Positions 26,388-33,293 of a stretch of 33,293 nt of DNA are shown in pieces. Under the pieces are notes generated by a model, which did no database searches, was not told where the DNA came from, and saw nothing but the letters and a program-made list of their open reading frames with translations. Source of the stretch: Synechococcaceae bacterium WB9_2_112 (lineage in GTDB: Bacteria; Cyanobacteriota; Cyanobacteriia; PCC-6307; Cyanobiaceae); NCBI GenBank assembly GCA_010027605.1, contig RGUW01000007.1, positions 1 to 33,293 of the forward strand. Reading direction: 5' to 3'. The position numbers and the translations under genes were made by a program. The number at the start of each line of letters is the position of its first letter. Positions within the stretch are counted from its first letter, which is position 1.

Positions 26388-27650
26388 ATGAGCCGGCCGC
26401 CAGTCCACCATTGCGTCAGCCCGGCCAGCCTGTTCGCCAGCCTGCTCGGTCTTTTGGGCTGCCTGGCCCTCACGGGTTGCCGGCAGCTACCGGCGCTGCC
26501 CAGGGTTCTGTTTGTCTCGGTGGGCACCAACGCCGATCAGAAGATCGATGCCAACGGCCTGAGTGAACTCAAGGCCGACATGGCCTTTCTGGCCAACGGG
26601 TTCCGGCGGATCGATCCCAAGACGGTCTTTCAACTCAGCCTCTACTCCGATGACGACCTGCTGCCCGTGATGCAGCGGCGCAACCGGGCCGCGCTGGGAC
26701 CTGATCTGTTTCTGATCAACGGCGACACGTCGAGGCTGCTGCTCAAGGCCGGGCTGGTGCAGGCCTTTCCGACGACGCGCGAGGAGCTGAATCGCTTCAC
26801 CCCGGCGACGGTGCATCGGCTGCGTACCGCACAGGGGCAGCTGGCCGGCCTGCCGGCCTATCTGCAGACCCAACTGGCCTGCTTCAACAGCCGTCGCCTC
26901 CCAACACCGCCCGGAACCCTGAATCAGCTCCTGGCGGTGAGCGCCGCCGGCCATCAGGTCGGCCTCTCACTGAGGGCTGCCGACGTCTTCTGGACGGCTG
27001 GCAGTCAAGGGGCGATTCCAGGACTGGAGCAGGCCATCCGCCGGCAACAGCCCACTGCGGCCCAGCTGAAGACGATTGAGGGCTGGCTGGCCTGGCTGCA
27101 GGACGCGAGCAATCAGCACCGGGTCACGTTCTACGCCGATCAGGCCATGGCCGAGCAGCAGCTTGCGCGAGGACAGCTGGACTGGCTCCCCTGCCGCAGC
27201 ACCAGCCTGGTGCGGTTGCGACGCAAGATGGGTGCAGCCCTCGGCGTCACGCCCCTGCCGCGTGGGGATGGCGGCGAGGCCAGTCCAATGAACCGGCTGC
27301 GGGTCTGGGCGCTGGGGTCCAATTCGGACGCGCTTGCGCGTGAACGGGCGATCCGGTTCGCCCGTTTCAGCACCAACCCCCTGATCCAACGGGAACTGAC
27401 CGTGAGCACCCAGGCGGTGCTGCCGACGAACCGCTTCGTCGAAGTGCCCGAGTTGAGTTCGACCGTGCTGGCGGCGATGGTGCGCGCGTCGGTCCAGGGT
27501 GAGCAGGCCGCACGGTTGATCAGCCTGCTGGAGATCAACGACCCCCGTGTCGCCAGCGCCCAGTACGTGATCACCGAGCTGGTGTTCGGTCAGCTCACGC
27601 CCAAGGCCGCCACCCGGCTGCTGATCAACGACCTGATCAACAAACCATGA
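26388..27650 (+). CDS. Solute-binding-protein-like lipoprotein coupled to a MscS channel
   Basis: A 420-residue lipoprotein. The signal peptide is basic-hydrophobic with lipobox LTGC (Cys31), so the mature protein would be anchored at the membrane. The rest matches the type 1 extracellular solute-binding fold: LSLYSDDDLLPVMQRRNRAA, GPDLFLINGDTSRLLLKAGL, AGLPAYLQTQLACFNSRRLP, then FYADQAMAEQQLARGQLDWL, and a C-terminal RAIRFARFSTNPLIQ with QAVLPTNRF. No sugar or metal specificity can be read from it. ATG 26388 was chosen (ATG 26364 and a frame from 26235 are longer) because it starts the signal peptide. Its TGA overlaps the MscS start (ATGA), so the two are translated together and probably act together. 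Confidence 0.8.
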   Translation: MSRPPVHHCVSPASLFASLLGLLGCLALTGCRQLPALPRVLFVSVGTNADQKIDANGLSELKADMAFLANGFRRIDPKTVFQLSLYSDDDLLPVMQRRNRAALGPDLFLINGDTSRLLLKAGLVQAFPTTREELNRFTPATVHRLRTAQGQLAGLPAYLQTQLACFNSRRLPTPPGTLNQLLAVSAAGHQVGLSLRAADVFWTAGSQGAIPGLEQAIRRQQPTAAQLKTIEGWLAWLQDASNQHRVTFYADQAMAEQQLARGQLDWLPCRSTSLVRLRRKMGAALGVTPLPRGDGGEASPMNRLRVWALGSNSDALARERAIRFARFSTNPLIQRELTVSTQAVLPTNRFVEVPELSSTVLAAMVRASVQGEQAARLISLLEINDPRVASAQYVITELVFGQLTPKAATRLLINDLINKP

Positions 27651-28906
27651 TCCAGTTGCTGCTTGAGATCCTCGGCTGGCTGGGCTATCTGGAGCGGCCC
27701 CTGGTGCTGTTGCAGCTGGTTCTGGCCATCGGGCCGATGCTGCTGCTGCGCTGGGCGCGGCGGCAGCATCGGCGACCCTTCGGCATCCCCGAAGGCCTGC
27801 TGACACCAGCCGCCCTGGCGCTGCTGGCGCTGTGCTGCCTGCTGCTGGCCGCACTGCGCCTGCCCTATGGCCTGACCAGCCTGTTGGGCGGGCTGTGGCT
27901 GGGCTGGTATGGCCTGAAGCTGCTGCACCCCGTGCTGCTGCTTGGAATCCCCGCCGATCAGGTGCATCGGCTGGAATCCCGGTTGCTGCGGCCGATGTTT
28001 CTGGTGATCGCAGCCCTGGCGCTGATGGCCCGCGTCGACAGCCTGCACGACCTGAGCCTGATTCCGGTGGGGGATGTGCTCGATGTCACGCTCAACATCG
28101 GCGATCTGTTCAACGCGATCCTGGCGCTCTACCTGGTGCTGGTGGCCTGCGGCCCACCGGCTGCAGGCCTGGCCTGGCTGATGCATCAGGCTCTGGGCAT
28201 CAGTGAAGGCAGCCGCAAGGCGATCGAGCTGATCCTGCGCTACCTGGTGGTGGGCATCGGACTGGTGGCCGTCGGAATTCACCTGGGGCTCAATCCCACC
28301 GCCCTGATCGCCGTGGCCGGCGGTCTCTCGGTGGGCCTGGGTTTCGGCATCCGGGAGGTCTTCTCCAACTTCATCAGCGGCCTCTGGCTGCTGTTTGAAG
28401 GCTCGGTGCGCCCCGGTGAGGTGCTGATGATCGACGGCGAACCCTGTGAAGTGCGACGACTGGGGCTGCGGGCCACCCTGCTGTGGCGCGACCGGGACAA
28501 CGCCGAACTGCTGATCCCGAACCAGACCTTCTTCACCCAGTCGACGACGACCTACACCGCGAGCGACCGGCTGCGCCGCAGCCAGGTGACCGTGGGGGCC
28601 GCCTATCACCATGACCCCGAGACCGTGCTCGCCCTGCTCGAAGCCACAGCGCTGCAGGTGCCGCGGGTGCTGCATGAGCCCGCACCCAAGGCCTTGCTGA
28701 TCAGCTATGGCGACTCGGCGATCCAGTACGCCCTGCGGTTCTGGATCACCAATCCGATGAACAACATCGGCATCTGCAGCGAGGTGAACCAGGCCATCTG
28801 GCGGGCCTTCGGCCAGCAGGGCATCGAGATCCCCTTTCCCCAGCAGGTTCAGTACTCGATGGTCTGGCCGCCTGAGCAACACCAGACCAACACCGGCACG
28901 CCCTAA
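27647..28906 (+). CDS. MscS-family mechanosensitive ion channel
   Basis: A 419-residue channel. Five or so helices (about residues 18-35, 51-70, 74-100, 115-130, 155-180) precede the MscS core: TM1-2-like helices (about 190-216) and the pore helix at 219-251 (LIAVAGGLSVGLGFGIREVF), then the cytosolic beta domain (GSVRPGEVLMIDGEPCEVRR and ELLIPNQTFFTQSTTT) and the mixed C-terminal domain with ISYGDSAIQYALRFWITNP. MscS proteins open under membrane tension, and larger ones often carry extra sensor domains. Here the extra component may be the coupled binding-protein lipoprotein upstream (ATGA overlap). The stop TAA overlaps the stop of the convergent gene at 28903. Confidence 0.92.
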   Translation: MIQLLLEILGWLGYLERPLVLLQLVLAIGPMLLLRWARRQHRRPFGIPEGLLTPAALALLALCCLLLAALRLPYGLTSLLGGLWLGWYGLKLLHPVLLLGIPADQVHRLESRLLRPMFLVIAALALMARVDSLHDLSLIPVGDVLDVTLNIGDLFNAILALYLVLVACGPPAAGLAWLMHQALGISEGSRKAIELILRYLVVGIGLVAVGIHLGLNPTALIAVAGGLSVGLGFGIREVFSNFISGLWLLFEGSVRPGEVLMIDGEPCEVRRLGLRATLLWRDRDNAELLIPNQTFFTQSTTTYTASDRLRRSQVTVGAAYHHDPETVLALLEATALQVPRVLHEPAPKALLISYGDSAIQYALRFWITNPMNNIGICSEVNQAIWRAFGQQGIEIPFPQQVQYSMVWPPEQHQTNTGTP

Positions 28907-29346
28907 CGCCAGGGGATCCGCACCAGGCCATCGAGCTGCTGCCAGGCCTCGGGGCCGGCCACGCGCTCGCTGAGGCCACAGCGCTCCAGGGCCTGGTGCA
29001 CGCGCTCGGGTTGCAGCCGTGCAGGCTCGGGAGCCTGGGCCAGGATCAGGACCTGGGGTTCGGCCGGATCGGCCATGAGCCGCAGCTCCAGATCGTCGAG
29101 CTCCCGCTCAAAGAACAGGCGACGCAGGCGGGCACTGAGCAGCGGGCCCAGAGCCTCGGCAAACGCCCTGAGACCGGCTTCGTCGCCCGAGCAGCCGCAG
29201 TTGAGTGCCAGCCAGATGAGCAGCTTGGCCCAGCTCTCGGCGCTCCACAGGGGCTGAAAACTGCCACGGTGCCGGCGCACCAGCTCCGTGATGGCGAACT
29301 CGAACAGGGTGGCCTGCAGGGCCGCAGGACTGGGGTCGGTGGCCAT
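28903..29346 (-). CDS. Conserved hypothetical protein
   Basis: A 147-residue soluble, mostly helical protein with no signal peptide. The N-terminal half contains LFEFAITELVRRHRGSFQPL and WAKLLIWLALNCGCSGDEAG with a Cys-Gly-Cys. The second half has RLRRLFFERELDDLELRLMA and EPQVLILAQAP. It resembles conserved picocyanobacterial proteins of unknown function, but no domain is recognised. It ends with TAG, whose bases overlap the TAA of the convergent mscS gene, and is divergent from the 84-residue gene at 29381 with 34 bp between the starts. Confidence 0.75.
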   Translation of the reverse strand: MATDPSPAALQATLFEFAITELVRRHRGSFQPLWSAESWAKLLIWLALNCGCSGDEAGLRAFAEALGPLLSARLRRLFFERELDDLELRLMADPAEPQVLILAQAPEPARLQPERVHQALERCGLSERVAGPEAWQQLDGLVRIPWR

Positions 29347-29380
29347 TCAGACTGATTGGATCTCTGTGGAGCATGGCCCC

Positions 29381-29635
29381 ATGGCCCTGGATCTCAACGA
29401 CCCCGACCTTGAGTTCGCCGACCTGGTCACCGCCTATCAGAGCTGGGTGATGGCCGTGATCAACGACGAAAAGCTCGGTGGCGACAAGCTTCTCAGCGAT
29501 GACATCGTCGACGACGCCCTCAACGCCATGCGCTTTCTGCCCGACGTGGTGACCAGCGCCATCGAAACCACCCTGGCCCGGGTCTACGACGTTGACGCCG
29601 AGGAACTGGCCGCATTGCTCTACCCAGAGGACTGA
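29381..29635 (+). CDS. Small acidic hypothetical protein
   Basis: An 84-residue acidic, mainly helical protein: ALDLNDPDLEFADLVTAYQS, then WVMAVINDEKLGGDKLLSDD, a middle helix DDALNAMRFLPDVVTSAIET and the tail VYDVDAEELAALLYPED. ATG 29381 was chosen because GGAG at 29368-29371 lies nine bases upstream. The frame is open from 29288, but that part overlaps the divergent gene and has no RBS. Composition and conserved-looking aromatic and acidic positions suggest a real picocyanobacterial gene. The function is unknown. Confidence 0.75.
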   Translation: MALDLNDPDLEFADLVTAYQSWVMAVINDEKLGGDKLLSDDIVDDALNAMRFLPDVVTSAIETTLARVYDVDAEELAALLYPED

Positions 29636-29679
29636 GCCCCAGGGCGAGCAGGCGTCCCTTCACGGCCAGGGCCGGCACG

Positions 29680-29727
29680 GATCAGGCTTGGCTGATCACT
29701 CTTAGCCGATCAGGCTTGCTCGATCAG
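29680..29727. repeat. Interlaced direct and inverted repeats between convergent genes
   Basis: GATCAGGCTTG occurs at 29680-29690 and 29708-29718. GATCAG/CTGATC arms at 29680-29685 and 29692-29697 could form a 6-bp hairpin, and a further GATCAG lies at 29722-29727. The region lies between a plus-strand and a minus-strand gene end and may end transcription in both directions, although no T-tract is present. Confidence 0.5.
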
Positions 29728-31680
29728 CCTGTGCTCCCAGCCACCGTGACCGTCGAGACAAAGCTCACGGCCATGGAAGGCCCGCAGGCTGGGGCGATGG
29801 CCCACGCTGATCAGGGTGAAACCCTGCGCGATCAGCAGCCGGTAAAGGCGGCGCTCACTGGCCAGATCCGTGGCACTGCTGGCCTCATCCAGCATCACCA
29901 GCTGAGGATGCTGCAGCAGCACACGCACGATCGCCAGCCGCTGCTGCTCACCACCAGACAGCACCCGGGCCCAGTCGTCTTCAGCATCAAGACTGGGATA
30001 ACGCTCGGCCAGGTCCGCCAGACCGACCTGCAGCAGGAACTGACGCAACAACGGATCAGCCGCCGCTGAGCGGTGACCGGGAAACGTCAGCTGTTGGCGC
30101 AGGGTGCCCAGTGCCATGAAGGGTTGCTGGGGCAGCAGCATCCAGCCGCGGCCGGGCGGCAGGGACACACGGCCCTGCACGGGGTCCATCAGCCCGGCCA
30201 GCACCCGCAGCAGCGTGGTCTTGCCGCAACCGCTGGGGCCGCTGATCAGCAGCCGCTCACCTGGCTCGAGGCTGAGCTGGAGCCGGTGGATCAGCACCCC
30301 CCGACCCTGTGGATGGCCCACGGTCAGATCCTGGATCCTGACCAGAGCCGACGATGCCGTCTCCATGCCATGTGGGGTCCTGCCCCGTGCCGCGGATTGC
30401 GCGGGAGTGCAGGCGTTCTGCAACGTGCTGATGCGGTGCAGGCTGGCGAACAGGCCCGCGAACACATCGGCGCGGTCAATCAGAAATGACAGCGCGATCT
30501 GCACCTGCCCAAAGGCGATGCTTCCCACCGTGAGCTCACCCAGGCCCAGATGGCCGCCGAAATAGGCCGAGGCCAGGATCACGTAGGGCACGAACTGCAT
30601 CACAAAGCCATAGAGCGAACTGCTCTGGCTGACCAGTTCGCGCCAGCGGATCACCCGTTCGAGGTTGCGCAGCAACGGCTGAAAGCGCTGCAGCAGTCCC
30701 AGGGCCACCGCCCGCTCGCCGCGCAGCATCGCCACCGCCTCGGCGTGGCTGCGCAGATGCATCAACGCATAGCGGTAATTGGCCTCCAGGCCCTGCTGGC
30801 GCACGCTCAGACCCGCGAGCTGACGCACCAACGTCGCGATCGCCACATTGCCGATCAACGTCGACACAACCAGCGCCACCACCAACCAGCCGCTGATGCC
30901 CACCAGCACCAACACATAAGCGGCCAGCGACAACAAGGTGGCGCAGAAGCCGAACAACAGCTCGGTGGAGCTGAACACCACCCGGTTGACATCGTCGGCG
31001 ATGCGCTGATCGGGGTTGTCGATCTGACCGTTGCCTGGGTTCAAGGCCTGACGCTCGAGACGCTCGTAGGCGTGATCCTGCAGATAGCGCCGTTGCAGCG
31101 CCGTGGTGGCCGCCGCACGCCACACGAGCGCCAGACACTGCTGGCCATAACCGTTGAGGTACTGCAGGGGCAGGGTCAGCAGATAAATCGCTCCCAGGCC
31201 AAGGGCCGAGGCCCAGAAGCGTGGTGCACTGCGGGCATTCAGCGCTTCCATGACGGCCCCGTTGCCCTGGGTGAACGCCACATCCACCGCAGTGCCCACC
31301 ACCAGGAGGATCAGCAGCGCCAGCAAGGCCCACCAACGCCAGTGCTGCGCCGGCGGCCGTCGCGCAGGCAGCAGGGCCACCCCCAGCACGCCGGCTGCTG
31401 TGCAGAGCCCCAGCCCTGCCCAGGAAAGACCGGGGAGATGCCAGAGACTGAGGGCGGGCCGCAGGTACGGAAAAACCAGCGTCAGGCGCCCATCGCCGAG
31501 CAACACCCTCAGCAGATTGGCCGCCGCAGCGATCATCAGTGCAGAAGCCGCCAGGGCAGCAAGAACCGCACTCAACACGAGTGCGGCGCTTCGCAGTGAA
31601 GCCAGGTCAGCAAGCCAGAAGGCCCTGAAAAGCTGCTGCCATTCCTTGAGAAAAGCCCAGAAACCCGGGCGGCTTGTCAT
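29710..31680 (-). CDS. YddA/SbmA-BacA-like ABC transporter with fused membrane and ATPase domains
   Basis: A 656-residue half-transporter of the ABCD/YddA/BacA-related group, which handles peptides, cobalamin or other hydrophilic solutes; substrate direction and identity cannot be read here. Membrane helices lie from about 30 to 410, with the group's signature NPDQRI at 222-227 in a cytosolic loop. The ATPase domain has Walker A GPSGCGKTT at 481-489, LSGGE at 574-578, Walker B LVMLDEA at 594-600 and switch His628. A long linker of about 40 residues joins the two. The start ATG 31680 overlaps the stop of the ligand-gated channel gene (ATGA), so translation is coupled. Confidence 0.92.
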   Translation of the reverse strand: MTSRPGFWAFLKEWQQLFRAFWLADLASLRSAALVLSAVLAALAASALMIAAAANLLRVLLGDGRLTLVFPYLRPALSLWHLPGLSWAGLGLCTAAGVLGVALLPARRPPAQHWRWWALLALLILLVVGTAVDVAFTQGNGAVMEALNARSAPRFWASALGLGAIYLLTLPLQYLNGYGQQCLALVWRAAATTALQRRYLQDHAYERLERQALNPGNGQIDNPDQRIADDVNRVVFSSTELLFGFCATLLSLAAYVLVLVGISGWLVVALVVSTLIGNVAIATLVRQLAGLSVRQQGLEANYRYALMHLRSHAEAVAMLRGERAVALGLLQRFQPLLRNLERVIRWRELVSQSSSLYGFVMQFVPYVILASAYFGGHLGLGELTVGSIAFGQVQIALSFLIDRADVFAGLFASLHRISTLQNACTPAQSAARGRTPHGMETASSALVRIQDLTVGHPQGRGVLIHRLQLSLEPGERLLISGPSGCGKTTLLRVLAGLMDPVQGRVSLPPGRGWMLLPQQPFMALGTLRQQLTFPGHRSAAADPLLRQFLLQVGLADLAERYPSLDAEDDWARVLSGGEQQRLAIVRVLLQHPQLVMLDEASSATDLASERRLYRLLIAQGFTLISVGHRPSLRAFHGRELCLDGHGGWEHRLIEQA

Positions 31681-32933
31681 AACAACCAGAACACGATTGA
31701 GCCCACCACGAGAAACACAACGGCAGCCACCTGAAAACGAAGGTCAATCTGATTGATTGTGTCAATCAGCTGCAGCTCCTCATCCTCTGGCGCCATGGAC
31801 AACTTGTTGGAACCCCACATGAATTGCAGGAATGAGCAGAGGGTAACGACATAACCCAGCCCATAGATCTCATCGAGATAGGTCAGATAGGAGAGCTCAG
31901 GCAACGTTGATCGGTAGGCCTGCTGCAGAAACACCAGCGTCAGCAGCACGGTTGTTGGAATCGCAATGCGCACTTCCCACAGATTGGAGGCCAGCGAAGG
32001 AGACAGCACAACGATCAGCAATGTGACCATCAAGGGCAGAAAAGCCATCCAGATGCCCGTCCAGGTGGACTTGAAATAATCGACATCAAAGATGATCTGA
32101 CTGTAGTTGAAATCGGTCGGGTCTTCACGCTCAGCGCCGGCCTGACTCTTGTGATCTCGCAAGCCAAAAGAGGTTGGATAATGATGCCTGAACTCGGCCA
32201 TTCTCCAACCCTCCATGACATAACCATCAAGACCGATGTGCGAACCAACCCCTGAATCATTGAGGTCAGGGACAAGACGGACATTCTCGAACCGGAAAAT
32301 ATCGGAAGGATCGTTCAGCTCAACCTCAACGGGCAAACCAAGATTTGAAAAAGGATATTTTCTCAGGTCAAGATTATCAATGTAAAAGTTCTGATCATAC
32401 ATGAACTGCTGGTAGTAATCACCATTGTCAAGCTGCCTGGGCGCACCAACGGGATCGAGCAAGGAGAACCAGGATTCAACCTGGTTCGGAAAATTCAACA
32501 ATCCCTTATCAGGTGCAAGCCTGTTGTCATCGAGAATGCGCTGAAAATCCTCCTTCCACCGCATCCAGACGAACCCAGTTGACGCAAAGCTTGGCGTCAC
32601 CAGAGATTCGCCATAATTATTATCATTGTAAATCCCGATCCGCACAACCGGCGTCTTGTCATCGAATCTGTATTCCTCGCCTCGCTGAGATTCGCCATCA
32701 AAGACTCCGCCAAAGTGCCTGCGTCCCGATTTCGAGAGATTGCGCACCAGCCGCTCCCCTCCCGACCCCATGCCCCGCAGATCGCCGGAACGGGATTCCT
32801 GTATTAAATAGTCGCTTGATCGGTAGGCGACCGGCTCATAAACGGAAAACAGGTTGACAGCGGCAACAATCAGCGCCCCCAGTACAACCAAGAGCCAGAA
32901 TACTTTTCTGATCGTTTTTGCTTTGTGAAGCAT
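31677..32933 (-). CDS. Pentameric ligand-gated ion channel (Cys-loop superfamily) homologue
   Basis: A 418-residue channel subunit. An N-terminal hydrophobic segment (about 11-29) is followed by a 65-residue insert and a ligand-binding-like beta domain (about 95-290) with GFVWMRWKEDF (120-130) and a Pro-loop LDLRKYPFSNLGLPVEVEL (188-206; no Cys pair, as in bacteria). The pore domain has M1 at about 293-312 with a Pro, M2 from Glu320 to about 341, the M2-M3 loop LPELSYLTYLDE (344-355), M3 at 356-374 and M4 at 398-417. M2 aligns without gaps to GLIC, with Glu320 at -2', Arg322 at 0', Ala324 at 2', Thr328 at 6' and Leu331 at 9', pointing to a cation-selective pore. The DNA is strikingly AT-rich (17 of 60 GC in 32341-32400). 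GAGG lies nine bases before ATG 32933. Confidence 0.85.
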   Translation of the reverse strand: MLHKAKTIRKVFWLLVVLGALIVAAVNLFSVYEPVAYRSSDYLIQESRSGDLRGMGSGGERLVRNLSKSGRRHFGGVFDGESQRGEEYRFDDKTPVVRIGIYNDNNYGESLVTPSFASTGFVWMRWKEDFQRILDDNRLAPDKGLLNFPNQVESWFSLLDPVGAPRQLDNGDYYQQFMYDQNFYIDNLDLRKYPFSNLGLPVEVELNDPSDIFRFENVRLVPDLNDSGVGSHIGLDGYVMEGWRMAEFRHHYPTSFGLRDHKSQAGAEREDPTDFNYSQIIFDVDYFKSTWTGIWMAFLPLMVTLLIVVLSPSLASNLWEVRIAIPTTVLLTLVFLQQAYRSTLPELSYLTYLDEIYGLGYVVTLCSFLQFMWGSNKLSMAPEDEELQLIDTINQIDLRFQVAAVVFLVVGSIVFWLL

Positions 32934-33293
32934 GACGCGAGTCCTCGCTCTCCAAGGAAAGCAGCAACATTGAATGCTAGGTCGACCATCCCAAGTCCAT
33001 CTGGTTGTCGCAAATGTTTTCGGGGCCGTGTCCTGTCTGTCTCAGCAAAGGCCTGCCTCCAGGCAGATGCAAGAAGGACCGGCGGCCAACCCTGCCTGCC
33101 ACCGGTCCTGCGACAAGGAACGTGGCTCGTGCAACGACGACATCGGCTTGATCGCTGCGCGCCAGACTCGATGCGCTTCAGCAGCAGGCCGGCACGACCC
33201 ATGGTCGAGAACGCCTGGTTTCAACGGTGCCCTGGATCAGTGAGGCCGGTGACATTGATCTCAGGTATCAGTCATGCCCGGTGCCGGGTTCGA
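32934..33293. other. 360-bp region without a supported gene (upstream of the channel gene)
   Basis: It holds the RBS GAGG (32946-32943) for the channel gene and presumably its promoter, but no convincing -35/-10 pair was found. Open frames here (plus 32974-33243, minus 33202-32870) are Arg/Ser/Cys-rich and look like chance. A GC-rich palindrome CCCGG-TG-CCGGG lies at 33277-33288 at the window edge. GC content returns to about 60%, unlike the channel gene. Confidence 0.5.

Noticed and set aside
32974-33243. An 89-codon plus-strand frame at the right end.
   Set aside because: Composition is Arg/Ser/Cys-rich with no domain, and it lies in the promoter region of the channel gene.
33230-33293. 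A tRNA-like ending: a 7-base loop with CAG after a T, then GGTTCGA at the window edge, suggesting tRNA-Leu.
   Set aside because: The expected D-arm and acceptor sequence do not fit: base pairing fails at the D-stem and the usual GG of the D-loop is not in place. The matches are short enough to be chance.

Overview
The window reads as chromosome of a high-GC picocyanobacterium of the Synechococcus/Cyanobium type. The evidence is an acyl-lipid Delta9 desaturase, a cyanobacterial-type chorismate lyase, the rplI-dnaB-mnmG neighbourhood, dense packing on both strands, and many small conserved-looking proteins of the kind seen in marine and freshwater Synechococcus. No rRNA, tRNA, insertion sequence or CRISPR array could be supported.

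Layout. 1-5.5 kb: a partial HTH-like gene divergent from desC, an AT-richer TMEM175-like membrane protein, then rplI, a strong terminator, dnaB and an unknown protein. 5.5-7.5 kb: mnmG. 7.4-12.2 kb (minus): a type I secretion operon of parvulin-like protein, cNMP-like/C39-like ABC exporter and HlyD adaptor, with stop/start overlaps. 12.4-14.1 kb: a GspC/PilP-like anchored protein, chorismate lyase and a small protein. 14.1-15.4 kb (minus): a SprT-like metalloprotein, a 31-residue one-helix ORF and an Arg/Pro-rich protein. 15.4-18.1 kb: a membrane-anchored protein and ligA. 18.1-19.3 kb: a secreted Gly/Val/Pro repeat protein, a small ORF and a TVP38/TMEM64 protein. 19.4-25.8 kb (minus): an ABC-2 exporter operon with a DUF427 gene inside it, valS broken by an in-frame TAG, and a VapB-VapC single-chain fusion. 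26.4-28.9 kb (plus): a solute-binding lipoprotein translationally coupled to a MscS channel. 29.7-32.9 kb (minus): a pentameric ligand-gated ion channel homologue translationally coupled to a YddA/SbmA-like ABC transporter.

Most notable points. (1) The 418-residue channel has an ungapped match to the GLIC M2/M2-M3 region, with E at -2', R at 0' and L at 9', and it sits in markedly AT-rich DNA. (2) It forms an ATGA-overlapping pair with a fused ABC transporter. (3) A separate ATGA-overlapping pair joins a binding-protein lipoprotein to a mechanosensitive channel. (4) valS has an amber codon that removes its C-terminal 125 residues, although the frame stays open beyond it. (5) An antitoxin-like and a PIN-like domain are joined in one chain. 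The right-hand 7 kb therefore looks like an accessory membrane-sensing and transport island next to core genes.
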